Shown: piece after piece, positions 38,439 to 53,705 of the stretch
Numbering within the stretch: position 1 is the first letter of the stretch
Layout of the letters: the number at the start of each line of letters is the position of its first letter
NCBI GenBank assembly: GCA_905182985.1
Contig: CAJJDN010000022.1
Location: forward strand, 1 to 64,000
Source of the DNA: Paramecium sonneborni
Taxonomy: Eukaryota > Ciliophora > Oligohymenophorea > Peniculida > Parameciidae
Reading direction: 5' to 3'
Length of the DNA stretch: 64,000 bases
Translations under genes and position numbers: made by a program
Notes under the pieces: generated by a model
Seen by the model: the letters and a program-made list of their open reading frames with translations, nothing else
Databases searched by the model: none
What the model was told of the DNA's origin: nothing

Positions 38439-38598
38439 TCTTGATGCAGCATCATTTTCTATTGATTTTCCTATACTGCAAGAAACAAAACCTTTAGCCT
38501 TTACTTTAGTTAATTATTTTGAAAATTTCTATCTTATTTATTCTAATTTATCAATAGGAGGTTCAGAAATACTTTCTCTTTATTTCATAAACAATTGA
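37651..38598 (+). other. 3' end of the RING-CH/membrane ORF (second copy, complete to stop)
   Basis: Same ORF as 36538-37325, here running through to TGA 38596-38598. The unique last part reads NEILDAASFSIDFPILQETK, FTLVNYFENFYLIYSNLSIG and GSEILSLYFINN. The bulk is rich in Phe, Leu, Tyr and Ser, with hydrophobic stretches near the middle. No family recognised. Probably part of the same polypeptide as the RING-CH finger. Confidence 0.5.
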
Positions 38599-38650
38599 AT
38601 GTTTAAAAAAATAACGATTATAATTAATTAAATAAATTTATCGATAAATT

Positions 38651-39423
38651 TCATTTTATTAAATCAAAATCATAACCAAATTTATTAATCTCACCTCTCA
38701 TTTTCATTAATAATTTTTCTTTTTATTCTTTACCTTTTAAGAATTAATATGATTTAATCTAATTTTAAAAATAAAATATACTTTAGGTGGTTTTGTTTTA
38801 TCTAAATTGGCATTAATAAAGCATAATTAAATTTAATCTCCCTTAAGTATTATTTTAAATAGTCTCTATAAAGAATTAATACTCTTCACTAACATCTTGT
38901 CATTTTTTAATTATAAAATATAAAAATATCCACCATTGATATAAATATATCTATAATCTGTAGAAAACAAAGAAGTAAATAGTGATCTTCCATGTTTTGG
39001 ATTTTGCTTATCCATTGTATACAGAATAGGCTCTTTTATTTCTATTAATGATTTCTTTTCGAATTTATTTGGTTCAAGGTTTTTTCTTTTATCCTTCCAT
39101 TCTGGCTTGAATTTAATATTAATGTCTTAATAATCAAAGTTGATGAATTTAGGATAAACTTAAGTAACAACCTTTTTTGGCTATTCATCAGATTATTATT
39201 ATGCTTCTTATTACTTTTGCATTTATTGTTGTTTTTATACATCTTATTTTATATTAGTATTGTTCTATTTGTTTTATTATTCTAAAGGAACCTCTTTTAA
39301 TTTCTCATCTTCTTCAATCACTAATTTTGAGCTTTTCTCTTATTATTCTTCATCAGAATCTTGATGATTGTCAGCTTTTACAATGTTATAATCTTTATCA
39401 TCTGTAGAAATAGCTTTTTGCAT
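38651..39423 (-). CDS. Gln-rich hypothetical protein, 249 aa
   Basis: Two exons; the 23-nt intron 38759-38781 gives exactly 250 codons. The N-terminal ~85 residues are acidic and Gln-rich (low complexity, for example QKQQQMQKQQEAQQQSDE). The folded part has KFINFDYQDINIKFKPEWKD, YRYIYINGGYFYILQLKND and KIILKGDQIQLCFINANLD, a beta-rich pattern. No signal peptide or membrane segment. I do not recognise the family. The stop lies 53 nt from the convergent plus-strand stop at 38598. Confidence 0.75.
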
Positions 39424-39829
39424 ATTTATATATATTTATTTTAAAAATAATTAATATAATTTTTAGTATAAAAAAACAATAATTATTTGTTATTATTTTC
39501 ACATATTCTACATCAACCTTCATTATTGATAATATATATCACTATGAAAATGTTGTTCTTAGTTTTATAAATAGCTTATTTGAATGTAAAAATTATGTTA
39601 ATTAAATTAATTATAAGATCATATGAACATAAGAATTGGTGTACCATAACAAAAAAAATATTTCTAAATTATATTAACTGTTGAAAAGTGGAAATAAAAT
39701 ATTTAAGTTTTTACATAATAATTATTGAATTTTAAAAATAAATAACATTAAACAATTTAAATGGAATTGCTGTCTATGACAATGAGTTCTTTTTAAATAA
39801 ATTTGTTGTACATAAATGAAGAATTATGA

Positions 39830-40081
39830 ATACTTAATGATTCACTTCATTATTACAGTTTAATAGAAACTAAGTCATAAGTAAAAGAATGGTTGAAATA
39901 CGAAAAAGTTCTCTTTAAATAATTTTTTGGTAATGTAGTTATAAAATGGTATTAAAAGTATAGACTACTGATTTAGAATACAATTAAAATATATAAATCA
40001 ATCTTACTAAAAAGTGGAATAGAGTAAATTTTATTAATTTGTATAATAAGAATGTTAAGAAAATCCCCTACTAAGGTTTGA
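39830..40081 (+). other. possible upstream ORF before the CDPK gene
   Basis: A TGA-free frame of 84 codons that reads HYYSLIETKSQVKEWLKYEK and KWYQKYRLLIQNTIKIYKSI, which looks like protein. It has no ATG at its start. It may be a lone relic, or a 5' part of the CDPK gene if an unseen intron exists, but the CDPK has a good start of its own at 40161. The remaining intergenic sequence 39424-39829 shows only short pieces. Confidence 0.25.
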
Positions 40082-40160
40082 ATTTCTAATTATAATATGA
40101 TACAGATTTTACATATGTTGAATTTATAAATAATTAACTTTCTTATAAAAATTAATTGGA

Positions 40161-42082
<1,922 letters not shown>

Positions 42083-42706
42083 TTCTTATTTAATATATTA
42101 TAGTTCGTTCTTCTTAACTTATTTTTATCTCTTTACATATATAAAAACAGTAAAAAATATAAATAAGTTTATTTCTGTATTATTTGATAATATCAATAAT
42201 AGTATAATAAATTGAATTTATTAAATATTGTAAAATAAAATATTAGATTAATATGTTTGTAAATTTTTGATTTAATGTTGAATTCAACAATATTTTTCAA
42301 TTAAAAAATAATAAACTATATTAAATTACTTTAATAATGATCATTAACTCATATAATTTATATAACCTTTAGACAAACTCAAATGCTTTTTAAATAGTAA
42401 TTTATTTTGCATTTTTAGATGGTATCATAAAGATTTTATTGATAATTTAATTTGGAACCAGAATATACATAGCCAATTAGACTCATTTATAAAATAAATA
42501 AAAAATTAAAGCGAGAGTTAATGATAAAATTTTAGAATATTTTATAATATTTATTTACATGATTAAAATATTTAAGATAGCTATGTTTCAAATTTAATTT
42601 TTTTAATTTAAATGGCTATTTTTCTCTTTAAAGAAATTGAATATTCTGTGCTGTAAAGTATAATAATTGTAATAATAAAATTCTTAAGTTGAATTTTAAT
42701 TATCTC
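42083..42706. other. intergenic region, no gene seen
   Basis: AT-rich spacer between two plus-strand genes. No frame gives convincing protein. Confidence 0.5.
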
Positions 42707-45700
42707 ATGAATTAAAGATAAAGTAGATTCAGCAAAATACAAGCATTTACTTCGAAACTGTCAGTTTAGTATTTTCATTAACTGATTCCTGAAATAACAC
42801 ATAAAACGAGAAGATAAAAAAGATTAGAATAAATAGAAGAATACGTTCAAATATATGAAATCTATCTAAAAATGCTTCTTGGTTAAGATGTTGGACGTGC
42901 AGATGAAAAACGATTTTATTCTCTTAACAATATCACATAATTAGATGAAAATACAATTTTGGAATTTGATTTACCAGAGGCAGTTGTGAGGTATAATGTA
43001 ATATTATATATGAATTTTAAAGTCTTCCTAACCCAGATATGATTCCAGATGAATATGATTACAATTTAAAATAATTGGAAATTTTTGAACAAATTGTAAA
43101 GTCTCTTCAGATTGATGAAAAGTCAATTCATGATAAACTATTTATAAAAGCCTTAGAAAACTCTTTTACACACTTAGCTGATCGTAAAATATATTCGTTA
43201 TTTGAATTAAAGACAAGAGGTTTAGAATCGAATCAACCATAACAAAGAAATACTCTAGTGCTTTTAGGAACCGCTTAATAATTATTTCAAAAATCTCCAG
43301 ATAGAAGTCCACGTTCATTAATTCTTGCAGATAACAATCTACATTAAATGAATAGAACATCTGATTTTCCAATTTACAAAAAGGAAGATCAATTGACTAA
43401 ATTGGTGAAAAAGTTTAGAAATTATTTAAAAGATAACATCTCACATAATTTAGGTAGTTTAAATAATATCGCTGATTGTTTATAAGTTGATATGTAGAAA
43501 TTAGTATATATATAAAAGAAAGCATATAGTTAAGGTGAATATTTAAAATAATAAGGATAATCTTGGTATAGAACTAGAAATGATACTTCAGATATTTTGA
43601 CTCTAATTAGAAATGCAATTATAATTTAATTTTCTAGAAAAGGATTCAATGTTAAATAATTTATATCTAAAGATGGATAAACAATATATGTTTGTGTATA
43701 TATGTCAGAAAAGATGTTAGAAATTGCTGCAGAAAACTTTTAATTACCAAAGAAATTAAGTTTTTGTTTCACTGATATTCTATCTTTAGAACCTGTAGAT
43801 AAATAATATCGTCCATTAAGATTAAATGGAAGATTATGGAGACCAGATGAATATAATAATTCTTCTTATTTAGAATATCTAAGACCTTTAATTATAGATT
43901 AAATCAATTAGATAAATTTTAAAAGATTAGCTAGAGAAGTAGGTTAAAGTGGATTAAATATAGAATTATTTGAATATGGAAAATCTGATTTATATGGAGA
44001 TTAAGAAGGACCAACAGATGAAGAATGGACTGCTTATTACAAATATTTAGTTCATTTGAATAAACATGTTAAAGTCTAAAGATAACATAATCAAATTGAT
44101 AGTGATATTGCTTTATGTATTAATTAATAAAAAACGGTTGAAGAATTATACAGCATCAGAACTAATAGAAAATCTATAATCAATCAATTTACTGATTTAA
44201 GTGATGAAGCTACTGAAAAAATTAGTGAAATGTATGAAAAAGTAAGAGAATTAACAGATTTATCAAATAATATACCTTTGATTAAGGATCTTCCAAAAAT
44301 TAAAACTATTAAATTAGTCAAATAATAATAATTAGCTCATAATTATTTAAATATTTTCAAAGAAGCACTTAAAGTTGCCAATTGTTCTTAATAATATTTA
44401 AAAACTATTTGGGATAGATACAACCAAAAACCTTTTGAATTGTTTGTTCCTTTTAAAATTAATCTGGTTGGTGAATCTGTAAAAAATATTGCCAAATATT
44501 AATTAAAATGGTGTAGATATATAAAAAATGAATAAAATTAAATCACTTTGTTTCCAAATAATGAGAGATTAAAATTAGCATTTTCTGTAATTTCTTAAAC
44601 AATTAATTTAAATGCTTTAATAAATTTGTAGTTTGTCAAATAAATATTCAGTTTGCATGATTAATATGAATTGTTTGGCTATTGTAAAAGTATTCAAAAA
44701 GCTGTTAGTGAAGAAAAACTATTTTATAAGAAAAAACCCTTTGATATCTCAAGTGAATGGAATTTAGATTATTTACATCCATGGAATTCCCCAACAGAAA
44801 AAATTTGTTTTTATTTTGGAGAAAAAGTAGGATTGTATTTTGAATTTACTTCTTATTTTATAAAATTTTCGACTCCAATGGCTGCCTTGGGATTGCTATT
44901 TAGTGTTTTGTTATATTCATCATAAGATTATGATAATGAAGTTTATATTGCAACTATGTCTGCTTTTTCAATTTTAATTATACATTGGAATTCCTTTTAA
45001 ACAGATTGTTGGTATTAATAATAACTTACATTTAATCTAAAATTTGGATAAAATAAAAATGTGAAAGAAAGTCTTGTACGTAGTTCATTCAAAGGATAAA
45101 ACATAAGATCAATTGAAAATGATCAATTAAATTCAATTGGAGTTATACGCTCTAAATTTATTTAAAGATTAATGATTTCTGTTTTTATATTAATATTCTT
45201 AATTGGATCAGATATAGGGATTTTTGTAGGATTATATTATTTTAATTTATATTTAAAGACCAAATTAGATGATTATGGGAATAACTTTTAATATTTTGAA
45301 GTAATTGTTACAGCTTCAATCAATTATATAATTTAGTTAATTATAGATTAATTTTATGAGTAAATAGCTACTATTTTAACAGATTTTGAGAATTTTTAAA
45401 CATCTTATTAATATGAAACAAGTTATATCATTAAAAAATATACTTTATATTGTTTCTCTTACCTTTTACCATTGTTGATGATTAGTTTTCTGAATTCTCC
45501 ATTAAAGTTATATTGTCAATAAGAAAATTGTTAACATAATGTTGAATATTATTTTGGAACGACTATGATGTGGATATTTTTGATGTAAGTAATAAAATTT
45601 TTAAAGACTTTTTTTCATGAAATGGTTAAAACACCTTTAAAATAATATCCATTTAATCAATAAAGTTTGTGTGATTTTATTGAAACTCAAGAACAAAGAA

Positions 45701-47352
45701 TTCCTTTTTAAGCAAGTATTGAAAAATATGGTAACATAAATGAATATATGGATTTTTTTTTATAGTTAACGTTAACAAATATATTTGGTTGTTTATTTCC
45801 ATTTAGTATTACTTTATTTTGGATTTGGAATATTTTATAAGTATAAATTTCTAAATTAAGACTTTTATTCATATATTAAAGGCCATGGCCAAAAGGTGAT
45901 GGTTCTTTAGGAATTTGGGATGATTTTTATTAATTAATTAATTTTCTAACACTTTTGTGTAATACAGGATTAATTTGTATTTACTATTATGATAAATTAT
46001 AAGATTAAGTAATTATATTATTTTTAGCTTTATTGTTTTATAACTTTTTTTTTAAATATTTGACTAATTCAATATTTGGAAATTCTCCAATTATTTTAGA
46101 TTAAATAGTGAAAAGAAGTTAATACATATTCAAAAGTAATGTTTAGAGTAAATCTAATTTAAGTAGATTATCATAAAAAGATAATAAAGAAAAATTATAA
46201 AGATGTCCTTTGTTTAAAGTTTATGGATCATAAATCAATCATGTTTATGACTATTTTGAAACGATTAGTTCTGAAGATGAAATATCTGATTATTATACAA
46301 AAAATAGTAAATAAATTTCAAAGAGATTAGTATACGAAGAAGAAATTTTTAATAACAAAATGAATGAATTAAATCTTATGAATGAATAGTAGCAATAGCA
46401 ATAGTAATTTATAATGAGTAATTAAAATACTTAACGTAAGATATTGATAGATTCATTTGATTAATAAAGTAATTAATGTATAATTCCTGTAAAAGAGTTT
46501 GTAAGGTAAGAAACTTTTGCTCGAAAAAAGATTAAATCTAAAATAAAGGATTAAATAAAAAAAATAAAATAAGTATAGAAATTGAATTATGAATTCTTAT
46601 TCAAGTATTATTCAAAAAGAGCTGTTAATGGGGCATTTAGAATTCAATCATCTTAAAAGGGAGAAAAGAAACTTATTTTAGATAGAACTAAAATATGGAG
46701 ATTTTTCTTTAGATTGAATCTTCTATCAAGTTATAATATGTTTTGGACTGATTATAGGTTATTTATTGAATAGAGTTACATTAAAAGGAAATCAAAGTTA
46801 TTTCATAATTTAGATTATAAGAGATATTAAATATTAAAAAAAAGTTTTGATAAATAACATGAGCATTATAAAAATTAAGCTATGTTAAAATATAGAAAAT
46901 AGTTTTAATAATTTGGAAATACTTTAACATCTGAAGAGGTAAAAGAATATAATGAATTGGTTTATAAATATCAAAATTTTATTGAAAAGAGATCTTGGTT
47001 AAATTGTCGAAAAGTACAAATTTTCAGATACAAAGGTTTATTCTTTAGAGGATTTCGAAAATAAACTCTAAGGAAACAATCTATTTAATATGCATTAGAA
47101 TATTATGAAGCAACTAAAAAATTGGAAGAAATTCAATTTGAGTCAGATATTCATAAGAAATTTGGAACAATTGTATAATATTCATCGATTCATCAATATA
47201 ATTTTAGTTAATTTATAGATTTGTTCAATAAATTAGAATATGAGTATTTAAAAATATATAATTTTATCTAGGTAAAAAAAACAATACATATTTTCGTCAA
47301 CAAATAGTAGAACAATATAAAAAACTTATTATTTGGAGTCATTGAAGTCTGA
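42707..47352 (+). CDS. anoctamin/TMEM16-family membrane protein with long N-terminal region
   Basis: About 1,538 codons; ATG 42707 and one 32-nt intron (42991-43022), then a single frame to TGA 47350-47352. The first ~640 aa are soluble and helical (for example TAYYKYLVHLNKHVKVQ). The anoctamin part begins at PFDISSEWNLDYLHPWNSP and YFGEKVGLYFEFTSYFIKF, with membrane segments GLLFSVLLYSS, LMISVFILIFLIGSDIGIFV, YCFSYLLPLLMISFL and ITLFWIWNILQVQISKLR. The family comprises Ca2+-activated ion channels and lipid scramblases; which activity applies here cannot be told. After the last membrane segment comes a long Lys/Gln-rich tail. The final ~25 codons follow an A8 run (47274-47281); with one A fewer the frame continues into the next entry, so the C-terminus given here is uncertain. 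Confidence 0.86.
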
Positions 47353-50300
47353 AGTTTATAAGAATGTCATAGACAAATCTAAAGATACTTATATTTTTGA
47401 GCAGCATTCATAAAAGGTAGAAGAATATGCTTTACAATATTTCATTGATGAAATGAATTAAATGCCAAACATTAAAATGAAAAAACATTTACATGATATA
47501 TTATGGATAGTAATGATAGAAGAAAAAGAATATTTAATGTAATTTTTTTAAGTAAGACATGGTTAACAATTATAATTTTAACAATATCATAATGATGGAT
47601 TGGGTGTTTATTTAGGAGAAAGTAAAAATTACATTAAGTAATTGAATATCCTTGATTAGATAGATGATTTTTTTATTAAAGGTTATTGTGTTTCATTGTA
47701 TTAATGTCAAGATTGCAAGAGTTTATATTAGGTATTGTAATTTAGAAAGAAATATACTTTACATTATACTTTAGATGAGTTGAAACAGTTTATTTATGCA
47801 AATTTAAAAATTATGATTAAACAATAAATAAAGAATATATCTATATACAATTATATTCTTATTTAAAATGAATACATGATATTAAATTCAGTCAATTAAA
47901 ACAATAATCAGGTTTTTCAATTGGTTTAAGTTATTATTGAAATGATTTATCTTTAACCAATTGAGGATTTTGCAAAAGCTCTATAAAATTTGAATCACCC
48001 TCTTAAATATTTTTTAATAGAAATTGTTAATTCTGAGAAAACTCCAAATTAAATTTTAGATATGATGTTAGATCAAAAATCATTTTGGGAAATAGACTTT
48101 TAGTTAGCTTATGTTAAAAAAGAGTAAACATATTCAGTTTACATGGAAAATATGAAACATTAGATTAACTTTAATCTTAGAATTAAATAATTTGATAAAT
48201 GCATTATTCTTATTAAAGAAGTAGAAGAATATCTTAGAATAACTCATTACTAAACTACTTAAGAATTATTACCTTATTTTGTTAATTCATTTTCTAAAAA
48301 TTTAAGTCTTTACATTTTGAGATCGAATGAAATTAAAAAAGTGTTAGATACATTTCTAATATATTATTTTAAAATTTGTGCTTTATTTGCACTTAGAAAA
48401 GAATTTTAGAATGAAATTACTTAATTAATAGATGGTTTAAGAAGATGTAGTGCATAAATAAGAGTAATGTTTAGACAATTAAGTTTAAATGTTAAATTAG
48501 AGAATTTATCCGAAATTGAATAATGCATAATATTAAAAAGAAAATTAAAATATACGTCAGAAAAACAATCATCAATAAGTTCATTTGAAAGGTTAAATCT
48601 TATAAACACATTAAGAAAAAATTAAGATTATATTCTTGTTATTGTTTAATACTAGACATAATTATAAAGATATTTAAACTAATTTTAAATAATTTAAGCT
48701 ATTGATTGTTATTTTAATTAAAATTTCATTATGGCAGGAATTTAATATGCTGAAATAATATCTAATTAAGAAAAATTAGTATTAAGAGAACCAGCACCAT
48801 AATTTTTAGATGTTCCTCTTGATCATAGTCCAGGATTAATTAATCTCGAATAATCTTCACCTTTAGAAGATGAATAAATAGCCACAGCAAATACAGAAAC
48901 TAGAACTAATCATTTAATTAATGGTGATCAATTATATTGCACTTAATTACTCTATTTCAAATTTTTATATTTGATAAATCTATATGATAGTAAAAATGAA
49001 TAATTTGAATATTATTATAGAGATTTTTAAGAGTTAAATGGAGTATCTGAACCTGTATATAATTTTTATTTAAATTAATTAAAATTATTGAGAAAAGAAG
49101 ATATTGCAGAATAAAATCTAGAAATAGAAATGCATTGTGAAGTTGGTAAGTATTTGTCTATCAACTTAATGAAATGGTAGGAAATATGCAATGATAAATA
49201 TTTAAATCTAATCCATTGTAATGATGATGATATCATTAAAAGATAAATATTAATATTTTCTAATCTCCAATAAACTCTAGAAAATAGAAAATCTTTAATC
49301 TCTAAAATCAATACTAAAATACCAACTACACTTGATTCATATAACTGTTTGGTTCAAATTAAATTGATATAATAAATCTTACATTTAGATAATTTCTAAC
49401 CTATTAGTCATTCTATACCAAGACAAATAAAAAGCAAAATAATTAGATTTTCAAATAAAGTGTCATATATCAAATTATTATAAGAATATCATAACCAATT
49501 TAAAATTAAAAGAGATTCTTGGTTTTTCTAACCATGTCTAGAAGAACTTCAAATGTTCTATTTTTTATCGATTTGCTTTTCATATTCACCTAAACACATC
49601 GAAAATCTTGATCAACAAGAACCTGAAATTGTTACATATGCTGTTTAATAGATTAAAAAATTTTAATCAAAACCAAAATTCTATTGTTAAGTTCTTAAAT
49701 GTACCTAAATAAATAATAAACCAGCAGGATAATTTTTAATAGACTCCTCACTCACTAAATATTAATAATATTAAATTTTTTGTGAATTTTTGAATTGTAG
49801 TCTTAAATAACATTCTAGTTTAAAGAATTCAATATCTATGATAGAAGAATAAATAACAGAAGATTTTTAACCTTCAATTATAATACTAGGTCTACTACAT
49901 TCTTTTCTTTATTTATAATAAATAGAGATTGTAGATTTGATCTATTGTTTTTCATCAAGATTGTTATAATCCTAAGCTTTAATTTTCCATAAAACTTATT
50001 AAGGTTTTGAATAAGATTTATAGATTATAGAGAGTCTTTATAAAGATTCAAATTAATACATTCCTTATCCATAAAGATATTTATATGAATACACAAACAA
50101 TTTTAAATATTTTGATGATTCGAAATTTCATTGCTAATATCTATTATTCAATATCCTAATAAATTAAGATTACTATTTGATTTAAGAAATATTATGTGAG
50201 TGTATAGAACAATTAAAGAGTCAACCTAATTTAATCAGATATTTACATTTGTATCAATGTTATTTAGAAGTTGTTACTTCAATGACTGGTTAGATGGAAC

Positions 50301-51734
50301 CTAAACAATAATATATGTATTTATAAAATAATAATTAAATATAGGCTGAAAATGAATGATTATAAAGAAGGGACTTTGATGTATACTTTATTAGCTCATT
50401 TTTAATGTAAATATTACATAAATTTGGTTGACTTTGAAAATGCTTTAAAATATTCCCTTAAAGTTCTTTAATACATTAATACATTTCTTAAATAAGAAAG
50501 GATCATCGTTTCAATTGTTAATAATGTCTTAGTATATATTAAAATTATTATTTTTAGCATTAAGAATACCCAATAAATGCAACATTAAAACAATTATAAA
50601 TCTTAGAATATGAATATCTTATAGATGAAAGTATGGACTCAGATTACATTCATTTATTTAATAATGAATTAATGAATGAAGCAATTTTAAATCATGTTCG
50701 AATTCTAATAAATTTAGAATAGAATGTTCCAAAAATAAATTTATTATTTTCTTTATAATTAGGATTAGAAAATAGAGTACATATTTCATATCTATAAATG
50801 ATATATGCTGAATATTTTAAATTTCTTCAAGCTAGTGATGATCTCACACTTATTGAATTTCTTTTTGATGATCCATGTAATTAGGCGGATGATATTAAAT
50901 AGAAAATATAGAATGAAGAAAAGAGATAATAAGTATATTATTCTTTGAAAATTAATATTATGGCAGATGTGACTGAGATTGATTATAGATTAAAGATTTT
51001 GGATTTCTAATTGAGTGTATATTAAGCATCAAAATTTGGATTAAATAAAAAATTAATAAATAATTGGGCAACATAATGTTCATAAAGAGCTATTGATGGA
51101 TATTTAAAAATATTACCTATAAAGTAGTAAATGGTACATCCATACATATCAATTATGTATTTAATATAATGTGAATCATATTAGTATTTAAATTAGATTC
51201 AAAAATCATAAAATATGATAGATTTAGCAGAAACTAGTTTAAAGAGTTGGTTTGATGATAATAAACATCCTCTTAAAGGATTGTTTTTCTTTAATTAGGG
51301 TAATCATTGTAGATGGCTTTATAAATAATATTTAAGATGTGTCAAAGAAATAATTGGATTAAATTAATTTGATGCCATTGAAGTAAAGGTTATTGTTCAA
51401 GGATTAATAAATCAAGAACCTTAGATAATTAAGACTTTTGATTACTTTCATTCAGGTATAATAAAATCAATAACTGGACATCTTACAAACTTTATTTATT
51501 CATAAATTGGTAAACATGTCAGATAAAATATTTTTTATAAGTATACAATTTCTGATGCTCAAGATATTTTGGATGATATTATTTATATGAGTTCTATAAA
51601 AGAACTTAATGGTATCTCATAATATTTAGATGTAAATATACAATTATATTTAGGCCTTAGCAATATTTAATCACTTTGAGACAGAACATAAATGCATTGA
51701 TCTTATAAAATGCGCAATAATGGCTGAAAATTGA
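47240..51734 (+). CDS. very large unrecognised protein, perhaps the C-terminal part of the anoctamin gene
   Basis: From about 47282 to 50316 there is one uninterrupted frame of about 1,000 codons. Three introns (50317-50344, 50532-50557, 51632-51653; 28, 26, 22 nt) then lead to LAIFNHFETEHKCIDLIKCA and the stop at 51732. Total about 1,470 aa. The product is helical and Leu/Gln-rich, for example KMKKHLHDILWIVMIEEKEY and NFNLRIKQFDKCIILIKEVE, like a HEAT/TPR-type solenoid; no motif I can name. As a separate gene it would have to start at ATG 47240, inside the anoctamin coding sequence, which would be very unusual. As a fusion, one base less in the A8 run at 47274 joins the frames. The large intact frame makes translation certain; the start is not. 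Confidence 0.75.
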
Positions 51735-51849
51735 TTGTAATTAATTAATATCACTAAAGTAATTTTTATTTAAATATTAATATTCTTATTTAAGAATTTA
51801 GAATTAATTTGTTTTAATAAATATTTTATTGAAAATAATAAACACTCTA

Positions 51850-52979
51850 ATGGAATATAGAAGATTAGGATAGACAGGATTAAAAGTATCTGCAATAGGA
51901 TTTGGAAATTGGTTGAATGCTGATGATAATGAAACTTTGGAAAGAAATACAAAAATAATATAAAAGGCTTGGGAATTAGGAATTAATTTCTTTGATACAG
52001 CTGAAGGTTATGGAAAAGGAAAAGCAGAAATACAATTAGGAAGTGCTTTGAAAACATTAAATGTTTAAAGATAGGATTATGTCGTAAGTACAAAGATTTA
52101 TTTTGGTACAGCATAAGATGATTTTCCAAATTCTAGATTTCTTTCAAGAAAACATATAATTGAAGGTATAAATTAAATTGATTTTTAGGACTAAGTAATT
52201 CGCTTAAAAGATTGGATTTAACATATGTTGATATTGTTTTTGCACATAGATATGATCCATAGACTCCTTTAGAAGAAGTTTGTAGAGCATTTGATTGGGT
52301 AGTTAGACATGGTTGGGCTCATTATTGGGGAACTAGTGAATGGACAGCTTAATAAATTTTAGAAGCTATTGGTAATTAATTATATTATTCAATTTAGGTA
52401 TTTGTGATAGATTAAAATTAATTAAACCTGTTGCTGAATAGCCATAATATAATATGTTAGTTAGAGATAAATTTGAATGGGGCTATAATAATGTTTTTGC
52501 TTAAGGATATGGATCTACTATATGGTCACCTTTGTATTAAGGAATTTTAACAGGAAAATATAATGAAGATATTTTAGCTGATGGTAGATTCAAAAATGCA
52601 GATAATCCTATTTTGAAAGGGTTTTATGAAAGAACTTTAGGAAATCCATAATGTATTATTATATTTAATTTATAGAAAAGACGCTGCTAAAGTTTAATCA
52701 CAATTAAAATAATTGGGAGAATTAGCTAAGGAACTTAATATTTCCCAAGCATAATTATCCTTAGCTTGGGCATTGAAAAATAAAGATGTCAGCACTGCCA
52801 TAACATCAGCATCTAAAATTGAATAATTAGAAGAAACTGTCAAGTCTGTATAAGCTATAAAACTAATTACTCCAGATATTGAAACAAGAATTGAAGCTAT
52901 ACTTTAAAATAAACCTGAGACTCAAGTTAATTTTAAGGTTTAAAAACCATTTCCAACTCGTAGAGATTTATATGCATGA
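51850..52979 (+). CDS. aldo/keto reductase, Kv-channel beta-subunit type
   Basis: About 350 aa. Starts MEYRRLGQTGLKVSAIGFG. Catalytic tetrad residues are visible: Asp and Tyr in FFDTAEGYGKGKAEIQLG, Lys in VVSTKIYFG, His in FAHRYDPQTPLEEV. The block VVRHGWAHYWGTSEWTAQQI is typical of potassium-channel beta subunits and the related YghZ/Gpr-type reductases. NADPH-binding context appears in STIWSPLYQGILTGKY and near the C-terminus in AITSASKIEQLEE. Introns 52166-52188 (23 nt) and 52372-52397 (26) are clean. A third, 52653-52675 (23), leaves the last exon (KDAAKVQSQLKQLGELAKEL...) one base out of frame, perhaps a missing A at 52676-52679. The enzyme reduces carbonyls with NADPH; channel association is inference from family resemblance. 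Confidence 0.88.
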
Positions 52980-53105
52980 TATCATTAATAAAATAATTAT
53001 TATTTGATAATTTTATTCTTAAATCTTCATGCATATAGTTTAAATGAACTATTAAACCACTTAAATTGTATTAAATTTTTATTTTTTGAACTAATTATTT
53101 TTTAA

Positions 53106-53705
53106 ATGAAACCTTCAAAATAACAATAATAACTTCAATAACCTTTAGCTTAAACCAAATAAAACTATATTTCTAAAAACTAATAAAATGAAAAAATGCC
53201 TATCCAAAAAGAACATAAATCTGGCTTAGTTTAATATAAGCCATAAAATATATAAAATACTTCCTTTATAAGAATAATTGAGTATGATTAAAATGAAAAC
53301 AAGTAAATTTGTATTATATAAATAAGAGAGAATTAGTATTAAAAACTCTTAAGAAGAATGGACTTGTAAAAGTAAGTTGATGAAAATTAAACTTAGGAGA
53401 AATCTTAAAAATTAAAAAAAAAACAGCCTCTAGAAGTCGAATAAAATTTAAAGTAGAGATCGTATTCTGCTTTACCAGTTTTAAAAAGATGGAGTCCAAC
53501 TGAAAAGATAAATTAAACACATAGCAATCAATTTTGGAAACAATACAATTAATAAGATGAATTCAATTCTTCTATTCAGAACTTAGATAAAAAATAATTA
53601 TATTTTGCTTACTTTTGGATTGATAAAGACTTCAATTCATTTATGCCTACATTTTGCGCTTTAAATTAAGTATAATCTTTAATTTATTATTTAGTAAAAT
53701 GTTGA
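53106..53705 (+). CDS. Gln/Lys-rich hypothetical protein, 199 aa
   Basis: A single exon of exactly 200 codons. Low-complexity start (MKPSKQQQQLQQPLAQTKQN), basic middle (KLLRRMDLQKQVDENQTQEK), then SYSALPVLKRWSPTEKINQ and a hydrophobic end (FAYFWIDKDFNSFM). About 20 percent Gln, nearly all as TAA/TAG. No domain recognised. The intact frame in AT-rich DNA supports a real gene; a disordered linker or regulatory protein is likely, without evidence for a particular role. Confidence 0.65.

Noticed and set aside
36538..38598. A minus-strand gene opposite the Phe/Leu-rich ORF
   Set aside because: The minus-strand frames contain TGA stops, while the plus frame is open apart from one TGA and its serines fall as TCA codons in phase.
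47240..47352. Genuine overlapping genes (anoctamin end and next gene start)
   Set aside because: Not excluded, but less likely than a one-base error in the A8 run, since no other same-strand coding overlap exists in the window.
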